From an uncultured Collinsella sp. (GTDB lineage Bacteria > Actinomycetota > Coriobacteriia > Coriobacteriales > Coriobacteriaceae), in the NCBI GenBank assembly GCA_959020035.1, contig CAUEQX010000084.1:1-7750 (forward strand): a DNA stretch of 7,750 nucleotides, written 5' to 3'. Shown here one piece after another: positions 1 through 5,049 of the stretch; position 1 is the first letter of the stretch, and each line of letters begins with the position of its first letter. A program made the translations under genes and the position numbers. Under the pieces are notes generated by a model. That model did not search any database. It worked only from the letters and a program-made list of their open reading frames with translations, and had not been told where the DNA came from.

Positions 1-114
1 GAGGCCGACAAACTGCGTGTTTCCTCTGCTTCGAAGGACGCGTTGCAGACCGTGATCCAGTTCCTGCGCGACCAGGACTACGGCCAGCCGCTGCAGTTCA
101 CCAACTACCGCTAA
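1..114 (+). CDS. yajQ: YajQ-family (UPF0234) nucleotide-binding protein, C-terminal end only
   Basis: An open frame enters from the left edge and stops at TAA (112-114), giving the last 37 residues of a protein. The tail ends in DYGQPLQFTNYR, and the stretch before it (LRVSSASKDALQTVIQFLR) matches the usual YajQ ending, in which a strand reading 'RVTGK' or similar is followed by 'DDLQAVI.LL' and 'G.PLQF.N(Y/F)R'. YajQ proteins are small, roughly 160-residue, two-domain proteins reported to bind nucleotides, in some species cyclic di-GMP; the cellular role is unclear. The start and most of the gene lie outside the window. The gene ends 27 bases before rimO, so co-transcription is possible. Family assignment rests only on the conserved C-terminus. 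Confidence 0.82.
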   Translation, partial: EADKLRVSSASKDALQTVIQFLRDQDYGQPLQFTNYR

Positions 115-141
115 TATCAATCGAAAGGACCGCTCTCCAAC

Positions 142-1491
142 ATGGATACACCGTTGGGCTCCGTGCTCTACATCACCCTCGGGTGCGCTAAGAACGAGGT
201 TGACACCGACCGCATGCGTTCTCTTTTGACCGCCGCGGGCTACGAGGAGGCATTCGACCCGCAGGATGCCGATATCGCCATCGTCAATACATGTTCGTTC
301 CTCGCCTCCGCAACGTCCGAGAGCATCGAGACCACGCTCGAGCTCGCCAACGAGGTTCAGGACGGCGTTCGTTCTTGCCCCATCGTCATGTGCGGCTGCG
401 TGCCGTCGCGCTATGGCGATGACCTGCCTGACGAGCTGCCCGAGGTCGCTGCCTTTGTGAAGGCTGACGAGGAAGACGGCATCGTGGCGGTCATCGATGG
501 CGTGCTGGGTGTCGAGCGTGAGATTGCAGCCTATATCCCGCAGGTCAAACGTACCGTCGAGGGTGCTGTCGCCTACGTCAAGATTTCCGATGGCTGCAAC
601 CGCTTCTGCAGCTTCTGCATGATTCCCTACATCCGCGGCCGCTATCATTCGCGCAATGCCGAGAGCATCATCTCCGAGGTGCGCGACCTGGTTGCCGGCG
701 GTGTGCGCGAGATCGTGCTGATCGGCCAGGACACGGGCATCTGGGGTACCGACTTTGCCGACGAGGACGTCGCCGATGGCTCGCCGCGCAATCTGGCGCA
801 GCTGCTGCGTGCCGTCGCCGAGGCCGTACGCCCGCACAACGTCTGGGTCCGCGTGCTCTATCTGCAGCCCGAGGGCATGACTGACGAACTCATCGAGACG
901 ATTCGCGATACGCCCGAGGTGCTGCCCTATATCGATATCCCCGTGCAGCACTGCGACGCGCGCATTCTTAAGGCCATGCGTCGCTCCGGTTCACGCCAGG
1001 AGCTCGAGGATCTGTTCCGCGACCTTCGCGAGCGCATCCCCGGCATCGTGATTCGTTCCACGGCCATGGTCGGCTTCCCGACCGAGACCGACGACGAGTT
1101 CCGCGACCTTATCGACTTTATGGACACCGTCGGCTTTGACTACACGAGTGTCTTTGCCTACTCGCGTGAGGAAGGTAGCCTGGCCGCCAAGATGGAGGGC
1201 CAGGTCGATGAGGAGGTTAAGCTCGAGCGCGCCCAGGAGGCCATGGACCTGGCCGAGTCGCTCGGTTTTGCCGCCACCGCCGCCCATGTGGGCGAGCGAG
1301 CCCAGGTAATCGTCGACGGTATCGAAGAGACCGAGGATGGCGCCGAGCTGATCGGCCATGCCTGGTTCCAGGCGCCCGATTCCGATGGCGCGGTGCATCT
1401 GGACGCCAGCGAGGCGTCCGTGGGCGATATTCTGACCGTCGAGTTTACCGATAGCTTCTGCTACGAGCTTATCGGTCATGTTGTGGAGTAG
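142..1491 (+). CDS. rimO: RimO, ribosomal protein S12 (Asp) methylthiotransferase
   Basis: A 449-residue radical-SAM enzyme that adds a methylthio group to the conserved aspartate of ribosomal protein S12. The N-terminal methylthiotransferase domain (about 7-125) carries the three auxiliary-cluster cysteines: C15 in LGCAKNEVD, C51 in NTCSF and C86 in CGCVPSRY. The radical-SAM core (about 140-375) holds the CxxxCxxC signature at C152, C156 and C159, followed by IPYIRGRYHSR. A C-terminal TRAM domain (about 384-448) contains GHAWFQAPDSDG. LGCAKNxVD, DIPVQHCDARILKAMRR and the WFQAP motif in TRAM favour RimO over its tRNA-modifying paralogue MiaB. Length is typical. The ATG at 142 is preceded by GAAAGGA (123-129), 12 nt upstream, a slightly long spacing. 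The stop lies nine bases before pgsA, indicating an operon. No key residue is missing. Confidence 0.95.
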   Translation: MDTPLGSVLYITLGCAKNEVDTDRMRSLLTAAGYEEAFDPQDADIAIVNTCSFLASATSESIETTLELANEVQDGVRSCPIVMCGCVPSRYGDDLPDELPEVAAFVKADEEDGIVAVIDGVLGVEREIAAYIPQVKRTVEGAVAYVKISDGCNRFCSFCMIPYIRGRYHSRNAESIISEVRDLVAGGVREIVLIGQDTGIWGTDFADEDVADGSPRNLAQLLRAVAEAVRPHNVWVRVLYLQPEGMTDELIETIRDTPEVLPYIDIPVQHCDARILKAMRRSGSRQELEDLFRDLRERIPGIVIRSTAMVGFPTETDDEFRDLIDFMDTVGFDYTSVFAYSREEGSLAAKMEGQVDEEVKLERAQEAMDLAESLGFAATAAHVGERAQVIVDGIEETEDGAELIGHAWFQAPDSDGAVHLDASEASVGDILTVEFTDSFCYELIGHVVE

Positions 1492-1500
1492 GAGAGCGTC

Positions 1501-2139
1501 GTGGCTAACGAGAGTAATAAGGAACTGACGAGTGTCTGGACGCCCGCCAACATCGTGACGTGCGTTCGCATCGTCTTTATCCCGGTGTTCATGATCGTGT
1601 CGGCGCTTTCTCACACGAGTGTTGCCGGTACGGATTGGAGCACCTTCGACGGCCCGCTCGCCGCCGCTGCCTTCATTCTGTATGTGATCCTGTCGTGCAC
1701 CGATAAGGTCGACGGTTATCTGGCGCGTTCGCGCAACGAGATCACCGACTTCGGTAAATTCTTGGACCCCATCGCCGATAAGCTGCTCGTGTTCTCGGCC
1801 CTGCTGCTGTTCTTGGATTTTGGCACAGTGACCGTGTGGTCCGTGTTCATTATCCTGTTCCGTGAGCTTCTGGTGAGCGCCCTTCGCATGGTCGCGAGTG
1901 CGGCCGGTGTGGTCGTTGCGGCCGATAAGCTCGGCAAGTACAAGACGGCAACCACGATGGTCTCCATTTGCGGTTACCTGTGCGTTTTTGCTATGGCCGG
2001 CTTGCACCTTGGCCCGGTGGCGCTAACGCTCGGCATCTACTCGGTGTCGCGCTTCCTGTACGCCGTTGCCGTTGTCCTGACCGTTATCTCGGGCGCCCAG
2101 TACTTCTGGAACTGCCGCAAGATCGTCTTTTCGGTCTAG
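1501..2139 (+). CDS. pgsA: PgsA, CDP-diacylglycerol--glycerol-3-phosphate 3-phosphatidyltransferase
   Basis: A 212-residue integral membrane enzyme that makes phosphatidylglycerophosphate from CDP-diacylglycerol and glycerol 3-phosphate, the committed step to phosphatidylglycerol. The full CDP-alcohol phosphatidyltransferase signature Dx2DGx2ARx8Gx3Dx3D is intact: D68, D71-G72, A75-R76, G85, D89 and D93. N-terminal TPANIVTCVRI and later KLGKYKT (143-149) are typical of PgsA rather than other family members. Hydrophobic stretches at about 18-37, 52-67, 95-121, 128-141, 151-170 and 172-198 fit the six-helix family fold. The start is GTG at 1501, supported by AGGAGA (1490-1495) with a 5-nt spacing; that ribosome site overlaps the rimO stop codon. 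The gene sits between rimO and cinA with short gaps, an arrangement seen in many Gram-positive genomes (pgsA-cinA-recA). Confidence 0.93.
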   Translation: MANESNKELTSVWTPANIVTCVRIVFIPVFMIVSALSHTSVAGTDWSTFDGPLAAAAFILYVILSCTDKVDGYLARSRNEITDFGKFLDPIADKLLVFSALLLFLDFGTVTVWSVFIILFRELLVSALRMVASAAGVVVAADKLGKYKTATTMVSICGYLCVFAMAGLHLGPVALTLGIYSVSRFLYAVAVVLTVISGAQYFWNCRKIVFSV

Positions 2140-2151
2140 GTCCTGGTGGGT

Positions 2152-2682
2152 ATGACGGACTCTTTTGAGCAGATTTCCGCACATAACGAGGAGCTGGCGC
2201 GTGATATTGTCGAGCGCGCGAGCGCTCGGGGCGTGACGGTTTCGACGGCTGAGTCGCTGACGGCGGGTATGATCGCCTCGACGATTGCCGATATCCCGGG
2301 CGCCTCGGCGGTGCTGCGTGGCGGTGCGGTGACCTATTGCGATGAGATTAAGCATCGCGTTCTTGGTGTTGAGCAGGAGACGCTTGACCGCTATACCGCG
2401 GTGTCGTATCAGACCGCGCGCGAGATGGCGGTGGGTTCGCTGGAGCTGTACCAGAGCGATATTGCAGTGAGCGCAACGGGTTATGCCGGCCCCGGCGGTG
2501 GCACTGAGGACGATCCGGCGGGCACTTTCTATATTGCCTGGGCGCATCGTTCCGCCGATGGGGGCGTGCCGGTTGTGGACTCTGTGCGCTGCCACTATGA
2601 GGGCGACCGTTCGTGTGTTCGTGCCCATGCGGTCACGGAGGCATTGGGTCGCATTGCCCTTGTGCTCAACTCTATGGAATAG
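2152..2682 (+). CDS. pncC: Stand-alone CinA C-terminal domain protein / nicotinamide-nucleotide amidase PncC
   Basis: A protein of 176 residues from ATG 2152 matching the CinA C-terminal (PncC) domain, which deamidates nicotinamide mononucleotide to nicotinate mononucleotide in pyridine nucleotide salvage. Visible family motifs are TAESLTAG (32-39) with the presumed nucleophilic serine S35, the GGAVTYCDEIK segment (58-67), LGVEQETL, the VSATGYAGPGGGTE segment (107-119) and PAGTFYIAWA. The N-terminal MoaB-like domain of full-length CinA is absent, so this is the short PncC-like form; length is normal for it. The start is uncertain: GTG at 2146 is in frame, but no good ribosome site supports either codon (AGG at 2138-2140 is 5 nt from the GTG and 11 nt from the ATG). 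It begins about 12 bases after pgsA, so it is probably the last gene of the rimO-pgsA-pncC unit, ending before a hairpin terminator. Confidence 0.88.
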   Translation: MTDSFEQISAHNEELARDIVERASARGVTVSTAESLTAGMIASTIADIPGASAVLRGGAVTYCDEIKHRVLGVEQETLDRYTAVSYQTAREMAVGSLELYQSDIAVSATGYAGPGGGTEDDPAGTFYIAWAHRSADGGVPVVDSVRCHYEGDRSCVRAHAVTEALGRIALVLNSME

Positions 2683-2689
2683 ACGTGTT

Positions 2690-2713
2690 TTAAGGGGCCT
2701 TCGAGCCCCTTAA
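2690..2713 (+). terminator. Intrinsic terminator-like hairpin after cinA/pncC
   Basis: Perfect 9-bp arms, TTAAGGGGC (2690-2698) and GCCCCTTAA (2705-2713), enclose a 6-nt loop CTTCGA. The hairpin begins eight bases after the pncC stop. The T-tract after it is weak (the arm ends in TTAA, then TTG), so termination may be incomplete. Its position between pncC and a strong recA promoter fits the end of the upstream operon. Confidence 0.72.
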
Positions 2714-2788
2714 TTGTGGAGATAGGGACCTTAGGCTCATTTGGCGTTTGTGCTGGTTGTAGATGTATTTTTGCCTGCCTTGTTCATA

Positions 2789-2850
2789 TTTGGTCCTTTG
2801 TGGTCAAGCATTTGGTCAGTGTTTGGTCGGCGTTTGGTTGGGTTTTGGAA
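2789..2850 (+). repeat. Array of TTTGGTC heptamers phased at about 11 bp, upstream of the recA promoter
   Basis: Six related heptamers occur in a row: TTTGGTC (2789), TGTGGTC (2799), TTTGGTC (2811), TTTGGTC (2822), TTTGGTT (2833) and TTTGGAA (2844). Start-to-start distances are 10, 12, 11, 11 and 11 bp, so all copies lie on nearly the same face of the helix. The last four can also be read as a decaying 11-bp tandem repeat. The array ends 30 bp before the recA -35 box. Binding by a regulatory protein is inference; a slippage-derived tandem repeat with no function is the alternative. Confidence 0.7.
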
Positions 2851-2880
2851 AGACCGCCTGCATATGATTGGCCTGAACGG

Positions 2881-2909
2881 TTGACCACGAACAGCCGTTC
2901 GTTTATTAT
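2881..2909 (+). promoter_or_regulatory. recA promoter (-35 TTGACC, -10 TATTAT)
   Basis: TTGACC (2881-2886) and TATTAT (2904-2909) are separated by exactly 17 bp, each one mismatch from the vegetative sigma consensus. Transcription would start near A2916, giving a leader of about 24 nt before the recA ATG that contains the ribosome site. The SOS box fills the spacer, the expected place for LexA to block RNA polymerase. Confidence 0.85.
2887..2902 (+). promoter_or_regulatory. LexA binding site (SOS box) in the recA promoter
   Basis: ACGAACAGCCGTTCGT is a perfect inverted repeat: ACGAAC and GTTCGT around a 4-bp centre. Its core CGAAC-N4-GTTCG is the Gram-positive/actinobacterial LexA box. It lies wholly between the -35 and -10 elements. 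LexA repression of recA, relieved on DNA damage, is known from related bacteria; here it is inferred from the site. Confidence 0.9.
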
Positions 2910-2926
2910 CGATGCAGGTTGTTAAG

Positions 2927-2932
2927 AGGAGG
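2927..2932 (+). promoter_or_regulatory. recA ribosome binding site, decides the ATG 2940 start
   Basis: AGGAGG lies 7 nt before ATG 2940. An in-frame TTG at 2919 would add seven residues (MLRGGLF), but it is upstream of this site, has none of its own, and would sit only about 3 nt from the predicted transcription start. ATG 2940 is therefore the start. Confidence 0.88.
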
Positions 2933-2939
2933 GCTATTC

Positions 2940-4088
2940 ATGGCCAAGAATTCAGGTCCCGTACGTACCGTTCATGCTCGCACGACGGGTAAAGAGCGCG
3001 ATGAGATGATCGCCACCACCAAGGCCGAGATCGAGAAGAAATTCGGCCAGGGTTCCATCATGAGGTACGGCGACGGTGGTCCCGAGCTCGAGGTCGAGGC
3101 CATTCCCACGGGCGCCCTGGCCCTCGATGCCGCGCTGGGTATCGGCGGCGTGCCACGCGGCCGTATCGTCGAGATTTACGGTCCTGAGTCCTCCGGTAAG
3201 ACGACGCTTTCGCTCGAGATTTTGGCAGAGGCCCAGGCAATGGGTGGCGTTGTGGCATTTATCGATGCCGAGCACGCGCTCGATCCCACGTATGCCGCGC
3301 GCATCGGTGTGGATATCGACGAGGTGCTCATTTCCCAGCCCGATACGGGTGAGCAGGCGCTCGAAATCGTTGACATGCTTGTGCGTTCTGGTGCCATCGA
3401 TGCCATCGTCGTCGACTCCGTCGCCGCGCTGACCCCGCGTGCCGAGATCGAGGGAGAAATCGGCGACACTACGGTCGGTCTTCAGGCTCGCCTGATGAGC
3501 CAGGCGCTCCGCAAGCTCGCCGGCTCGCTGTCCAAGTCCAACACGACGTGCATCTTCATTAACCAGCTGCGTGAGAAGATCGGCGTCATGTTCGGCAATC
3601 CCGAGACCACGACGGGCGGTCGCGCCCTTAAGTTCTTCTCTTCGGTTCGTATCGACATTCGCCGCATCGACAGCATTAAGCTTAAGGACGAGGTTATCGG
3701 TAACCGCGTGCGCGCCAAGGTCGTTAAGAACAAGGTGGCAGCTCCGTTCCGTTCTGCTGAGTTCGACATCATGTACGGTACGGGCATCTCTAAGGAGGGC
3801 TCGATTCTGGACATGGCTGTTGAGTGTGGCATCTGCAAGAAGATGGGCTCTTGGTTTGCCTATGGCGAGGACAAGCTCGGCAACGGTCGCGAGGCCGCCA
3901 AGGCGTTCCTGCGCGAACATCCCGATTGCGCCGACGAGATTGAGCATAAGGTCCGCCTTGCCTGCGGGCTTGAGTTTGATGACGATGCTCCGTCCGAGGT
4001 CGAGCTGACCGATCAGCCTGCGCCTGATGAGTTTGACGAGTTTTACGCCATCGATGGTTCCGCCATGCTCGATGATGACGACGAGTAG
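2940..4088 (+). CDS. recA: RecA recombinase
   Basis: A 382-residue ATP-dependent DNA strand-exchange protein that coats single-stranded DNA, pairs homologues and stimulates LexA self-cleavage. In order: an N-terminal polymerisation segment ending in KKFGQGSIMR (33-42), slightly longer than in E. coli; Walker A GPESSGKTT (81-89); the IDAEHALDP segment (108-116) holding the catalytic glutamate; Walker B AIVVDSVAALTP (155-166); FINQLREKIGVMFG (206-219); and DNA-binding loop L2 NPETTTGGRALKFFSS (220-235). The C-terminal tail is strongly acidic and ends in DDDDE, a usual autoinhibitory feature. No intein or frameshift interrupts the gene. It has its own SOS-boxed promoter and strong ribosome site, and is followed 11 nt later by recX, so the two are probably one damage-inducible transcript. 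Confidence 0.98.
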   Translation: MAKNSGPVRTVHARTTGKERDEMIATTKAEIEKKFGQGSIMRYGDGGPELEVEAIPTGALALDAALGIGGVPRGRIVEIYGPESSGKTTLSLEILAEAQAMGGVVAFIDAEHALDPTYAARIGVDIDEVLISQPDTGEQALEIVDMLVRSGAIDAIVVDSVAALTPRAEIEGEIGDTTVGLQARLMSQALRKLAGSLSKSNTTCIFINQLREKIGVMFGNPETTTGGRALKFFSSVRIDIRRIDSIKLKDEVIGNRVRAKVVKNKVAAPFRSAEFDIMYGTGISKEGSILDMAVECGICKKMGSWFAYGEDKLGNGREAAKAFLREHPDCADEIEHKVRLACGLEFDDDAPSEVELTDQPAPDEFDEFYAIDGSAMLDDDDE

Positions 4089-4099
4089 CGGTTACGCTC

Positions 4100-4792
4100 A
4101 TGTCGTATACGGTGACCGAGGCCACGGTCGTCTTTCCCGATAAGAAGGCGGCTTCCTCGTTCTCGAGCGGGTATGCGTCTAAAAAGCCTTGCGCACATAT
4201 CGATTGTGAGCTTGAGGGCGGTTTTGAGCGGTCCATTTGGATTCCCGTGCGGGTCGCGCGCCTGTATGTCAAAAACCGCCCCGATCTTCCCTGTGATTGG
4301 GACAACTTTCGTGAGGCGGTGCAGCTCATCGAGCGTAAATGTGCACTTACCATGGTGACCGAGATGTTATCGCGCCGCGACCATGCGACGGGTGAGGTCC
4401 GTGACAAGCTGGCCCGCTACGGCTTTCACCAGCCTGCGATCGATTTCGCCGTCGAGCGCGCCACCGAGTATCGCTTTTTAGACGAGAACCGCTTTTGCTC
4501 GTACTTTATCGAGGTGCGCAAGCGGCGCGGTTGGGGACAGCGTAAAATCGAGACCGAGCTCAAGCGCCGTCATGTCGTGCTCGATGACATTCCCGGTTAT
4601 CCCGAGGATTATTTTGCCGTCGAAGACGATTTGGCGCGTGCGTCAGCCCTGCTCGCCAGGCGGCGTGTTCCAGAGACACGCGGATTCGAAAAACTGGTTC
4701 GGTTTTTGATGGGCAAGGGCTTCTCGTATCACATCGCCGCCGATGCCGTTAAGGCACGTCTCGATGCCGAACGCGAGGAATGTGCGGTTTAG
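4100..4792 (+). CDS. recX: RecX, regulatory protein of RecA
   Basis: A 230-residue protein of the RecX family, which binds in the groove of RecA filaments and limits recombinase and coprotease activity. Three helical repeats are visible. The first (about 82-120) includes MLSRRDHATGEVRDKLARYGF. The second (about 121-160) includes FLDENRFCSYFIEVRKRRGWG and ends in KIETELKRRHV. The third (about 175-225) includes RGFEKLVRFLMGKGFSYHIA. About 80 residues precede the first repeat; similar extensions exist in RecX of some Gram-positives, and here this part looks like a small beta-rich region with no motif I recognise. ATG 4100 lies 11 nt after the recA stop without a clear ribosome site, so translation may be coupled to recA and deliberately weaker. 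Codon use matches the neighbours. Confidence 0.9.
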   Translation: MSYTVTEATVVFPDKKAASSFSSGYASKKPCAHIDCELEGGFERSIWIPVRVARLYVKNRPDLPCDWDNFREAVQLIERKCALTMVTEMLSRRDHATGEVRDKLARYGFHQPAIDFAVERATEYRFLDENRFCSYFIEVRKRRGWGQRKIETELKRRHVVLDDIPGYPEDYFAVEDDLARASALLARRRVPETRGFEKLVRFLMGKGFSYHIAADAVKARLDAEREECAV

Positions 4793-4806
4793 GCGTGTGC
4801 GTTTTG

Positions 4807-4856
4807 TGGCCCTGCCGTTCACCGCGTTTTAGCCGCCGTGCTGGGGCCATTTATTT
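4807..4856 (+). terminator. Possible weak terminator after recX
   Basis: TGGCCC (4807-4812) can pair with GGGCCA (4844-4849), followed by TTTATTT (4850-4856). The arms are only 6 bp and the loop is 31 nt, so this is a weak candidate. It would end the recA-recX transcript just before the rny promoter, and its T-rich tail overlaps the first base of that promoter's -35 box. Confidence 0.3.
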
Positions 4857-4883
4857 GACAGTTGTTGTGGTTCAACGTACGAT
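4855..4883 (+). promoter_or_regulatory. rny promoter (-35 TTGACA, -10 TACGAT)
   Basis: A perfect TTGACA (4855-4860), a 17-bp spacer, then TACGAT (4878-4883, four of six matches to TATAAT). Transcription would begin near 4890, leaving a 5' leader of about 160 nt before the RNase Y start at 5050. No other good pair of hexamers was seen between recX and rny. Confidence 0.75.
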
Positions 4884-4894
4884 AAACACTGTCA
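4856..4894 (+). promoter_or_regulatory. Inverted repeat TGACAGT / ACTGTCA framing the rny promoter
   Basis: TGACAGT (4856-4862) and its exact reverse complement ACTGTCA (4888-4894) are separated by 25 bp, about three helical turns centre to centre. One arm overlaps the -35 box, the other the predicted transcription start. This placement fits a repressor operator pair, but chance cannot be excluded from one sequence. Confidence 0.4.
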
Positions 4895-4911
4895 TTTGCT
4901 TTGTGATATGT

Positions 4912-4928
4912 GCTCATCTTTGATGAGT
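4912..4928 (+). other. rny leader hairpin 1
   Basis: CTCATC (4913-4918), a TTT loop and GATGAG (4922-4927), extendable by one G-U pair, followed by the T-rich run TTTGTTTATATGTTT (4928-4942). It lies about 25-40 nt after the predicted transcription start. The shape is that of a weak terminator or attenuator, or an RNA stability element; the stem is only half GC. Confidence 0.4.
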
Positions 4929-4988
4929 TTGTTTATATGTTTATCTGTATCCGACCCGCATAAGCTGCGCCCATATTACTCAAATGTC

Positions 4989-5024
4989 GCGAGCCGTTCG
5001 TAAGGGCGGTTCGCTTTGTTGTGT
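4989..5024 (+). other. rny leader hairpin 2 with T-rich tail, attenuator-like
   Basis: GCGAGCCG (4989-4996) pairs with CGGTTCGC (5007-5014) over 8 bp with one G-U pair and a 10-nt loop. TTTGTTGTGT (5015-5024) follows. The stem is GC-rich and ends 35 nt before the rny ATG, downstream of the rny promoter. It therefore looks like a partial terminator or a structured 5' UTR element of rny rather than the end of recX. Confidence 0.5.
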
Positions 5025-5037
5025 AACGAATCCATAA

Positions 5038-5044
5038 AAAGGAG
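5038..5044 (+). promoter_or_regulatory. rny ribosome binding site, decides the ATG 5050 start
   Basis: AAAGGAG lies 5 nt before ATG 5050. The in-frame GTG at 5044 shares its first base with this site and cannot use it, so ATG 5050 is the start. Confidence 0.85.
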
Positions 5045-5049
5045 TGAGC

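Noticed and set aside
142..1491. MiaB (tRNA methylthiotransferase) instead of RimO
   Set aside because: LGCAKNxVD, IPYIRGRYHSR and the TRAM WFQAP motif are RimO hallmarks.
991..2007. 338-codon minus-strand frame crossing rimO and pgsA
   Set aside because: It overlaps two certain genes across their junction, and its histidine/arginine-rich product resembles no known protein.
2716..2925. 69-codon plus-strand frame between cinA and recA
   Set aside because: It has no ribosome site, runs through the heptamer array, the promoter and the SOS box, and its product has atypical composition.
2919..2939. Upstream TTG start for recA
   Set aside because: It lies almost at the predicted transcription start and upstream of the AGGAGG that serves ATG 2940.
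2952..3947. 331-codon minus-strand frame opposite recA
   Set aside because: Same codon-bias shadow. RecA is unambiguous on the plus strand and the antisense product shows no recognisable motif.
4950..5035. tRNA-like segment in the rny leader (GGTTCG and TAACGAATCC)
   Set aside because: No acceptor, D or anticodon stems can be drawn around the T-loop-like GGTTCG; the segment is better explained by leader hairpin 2.
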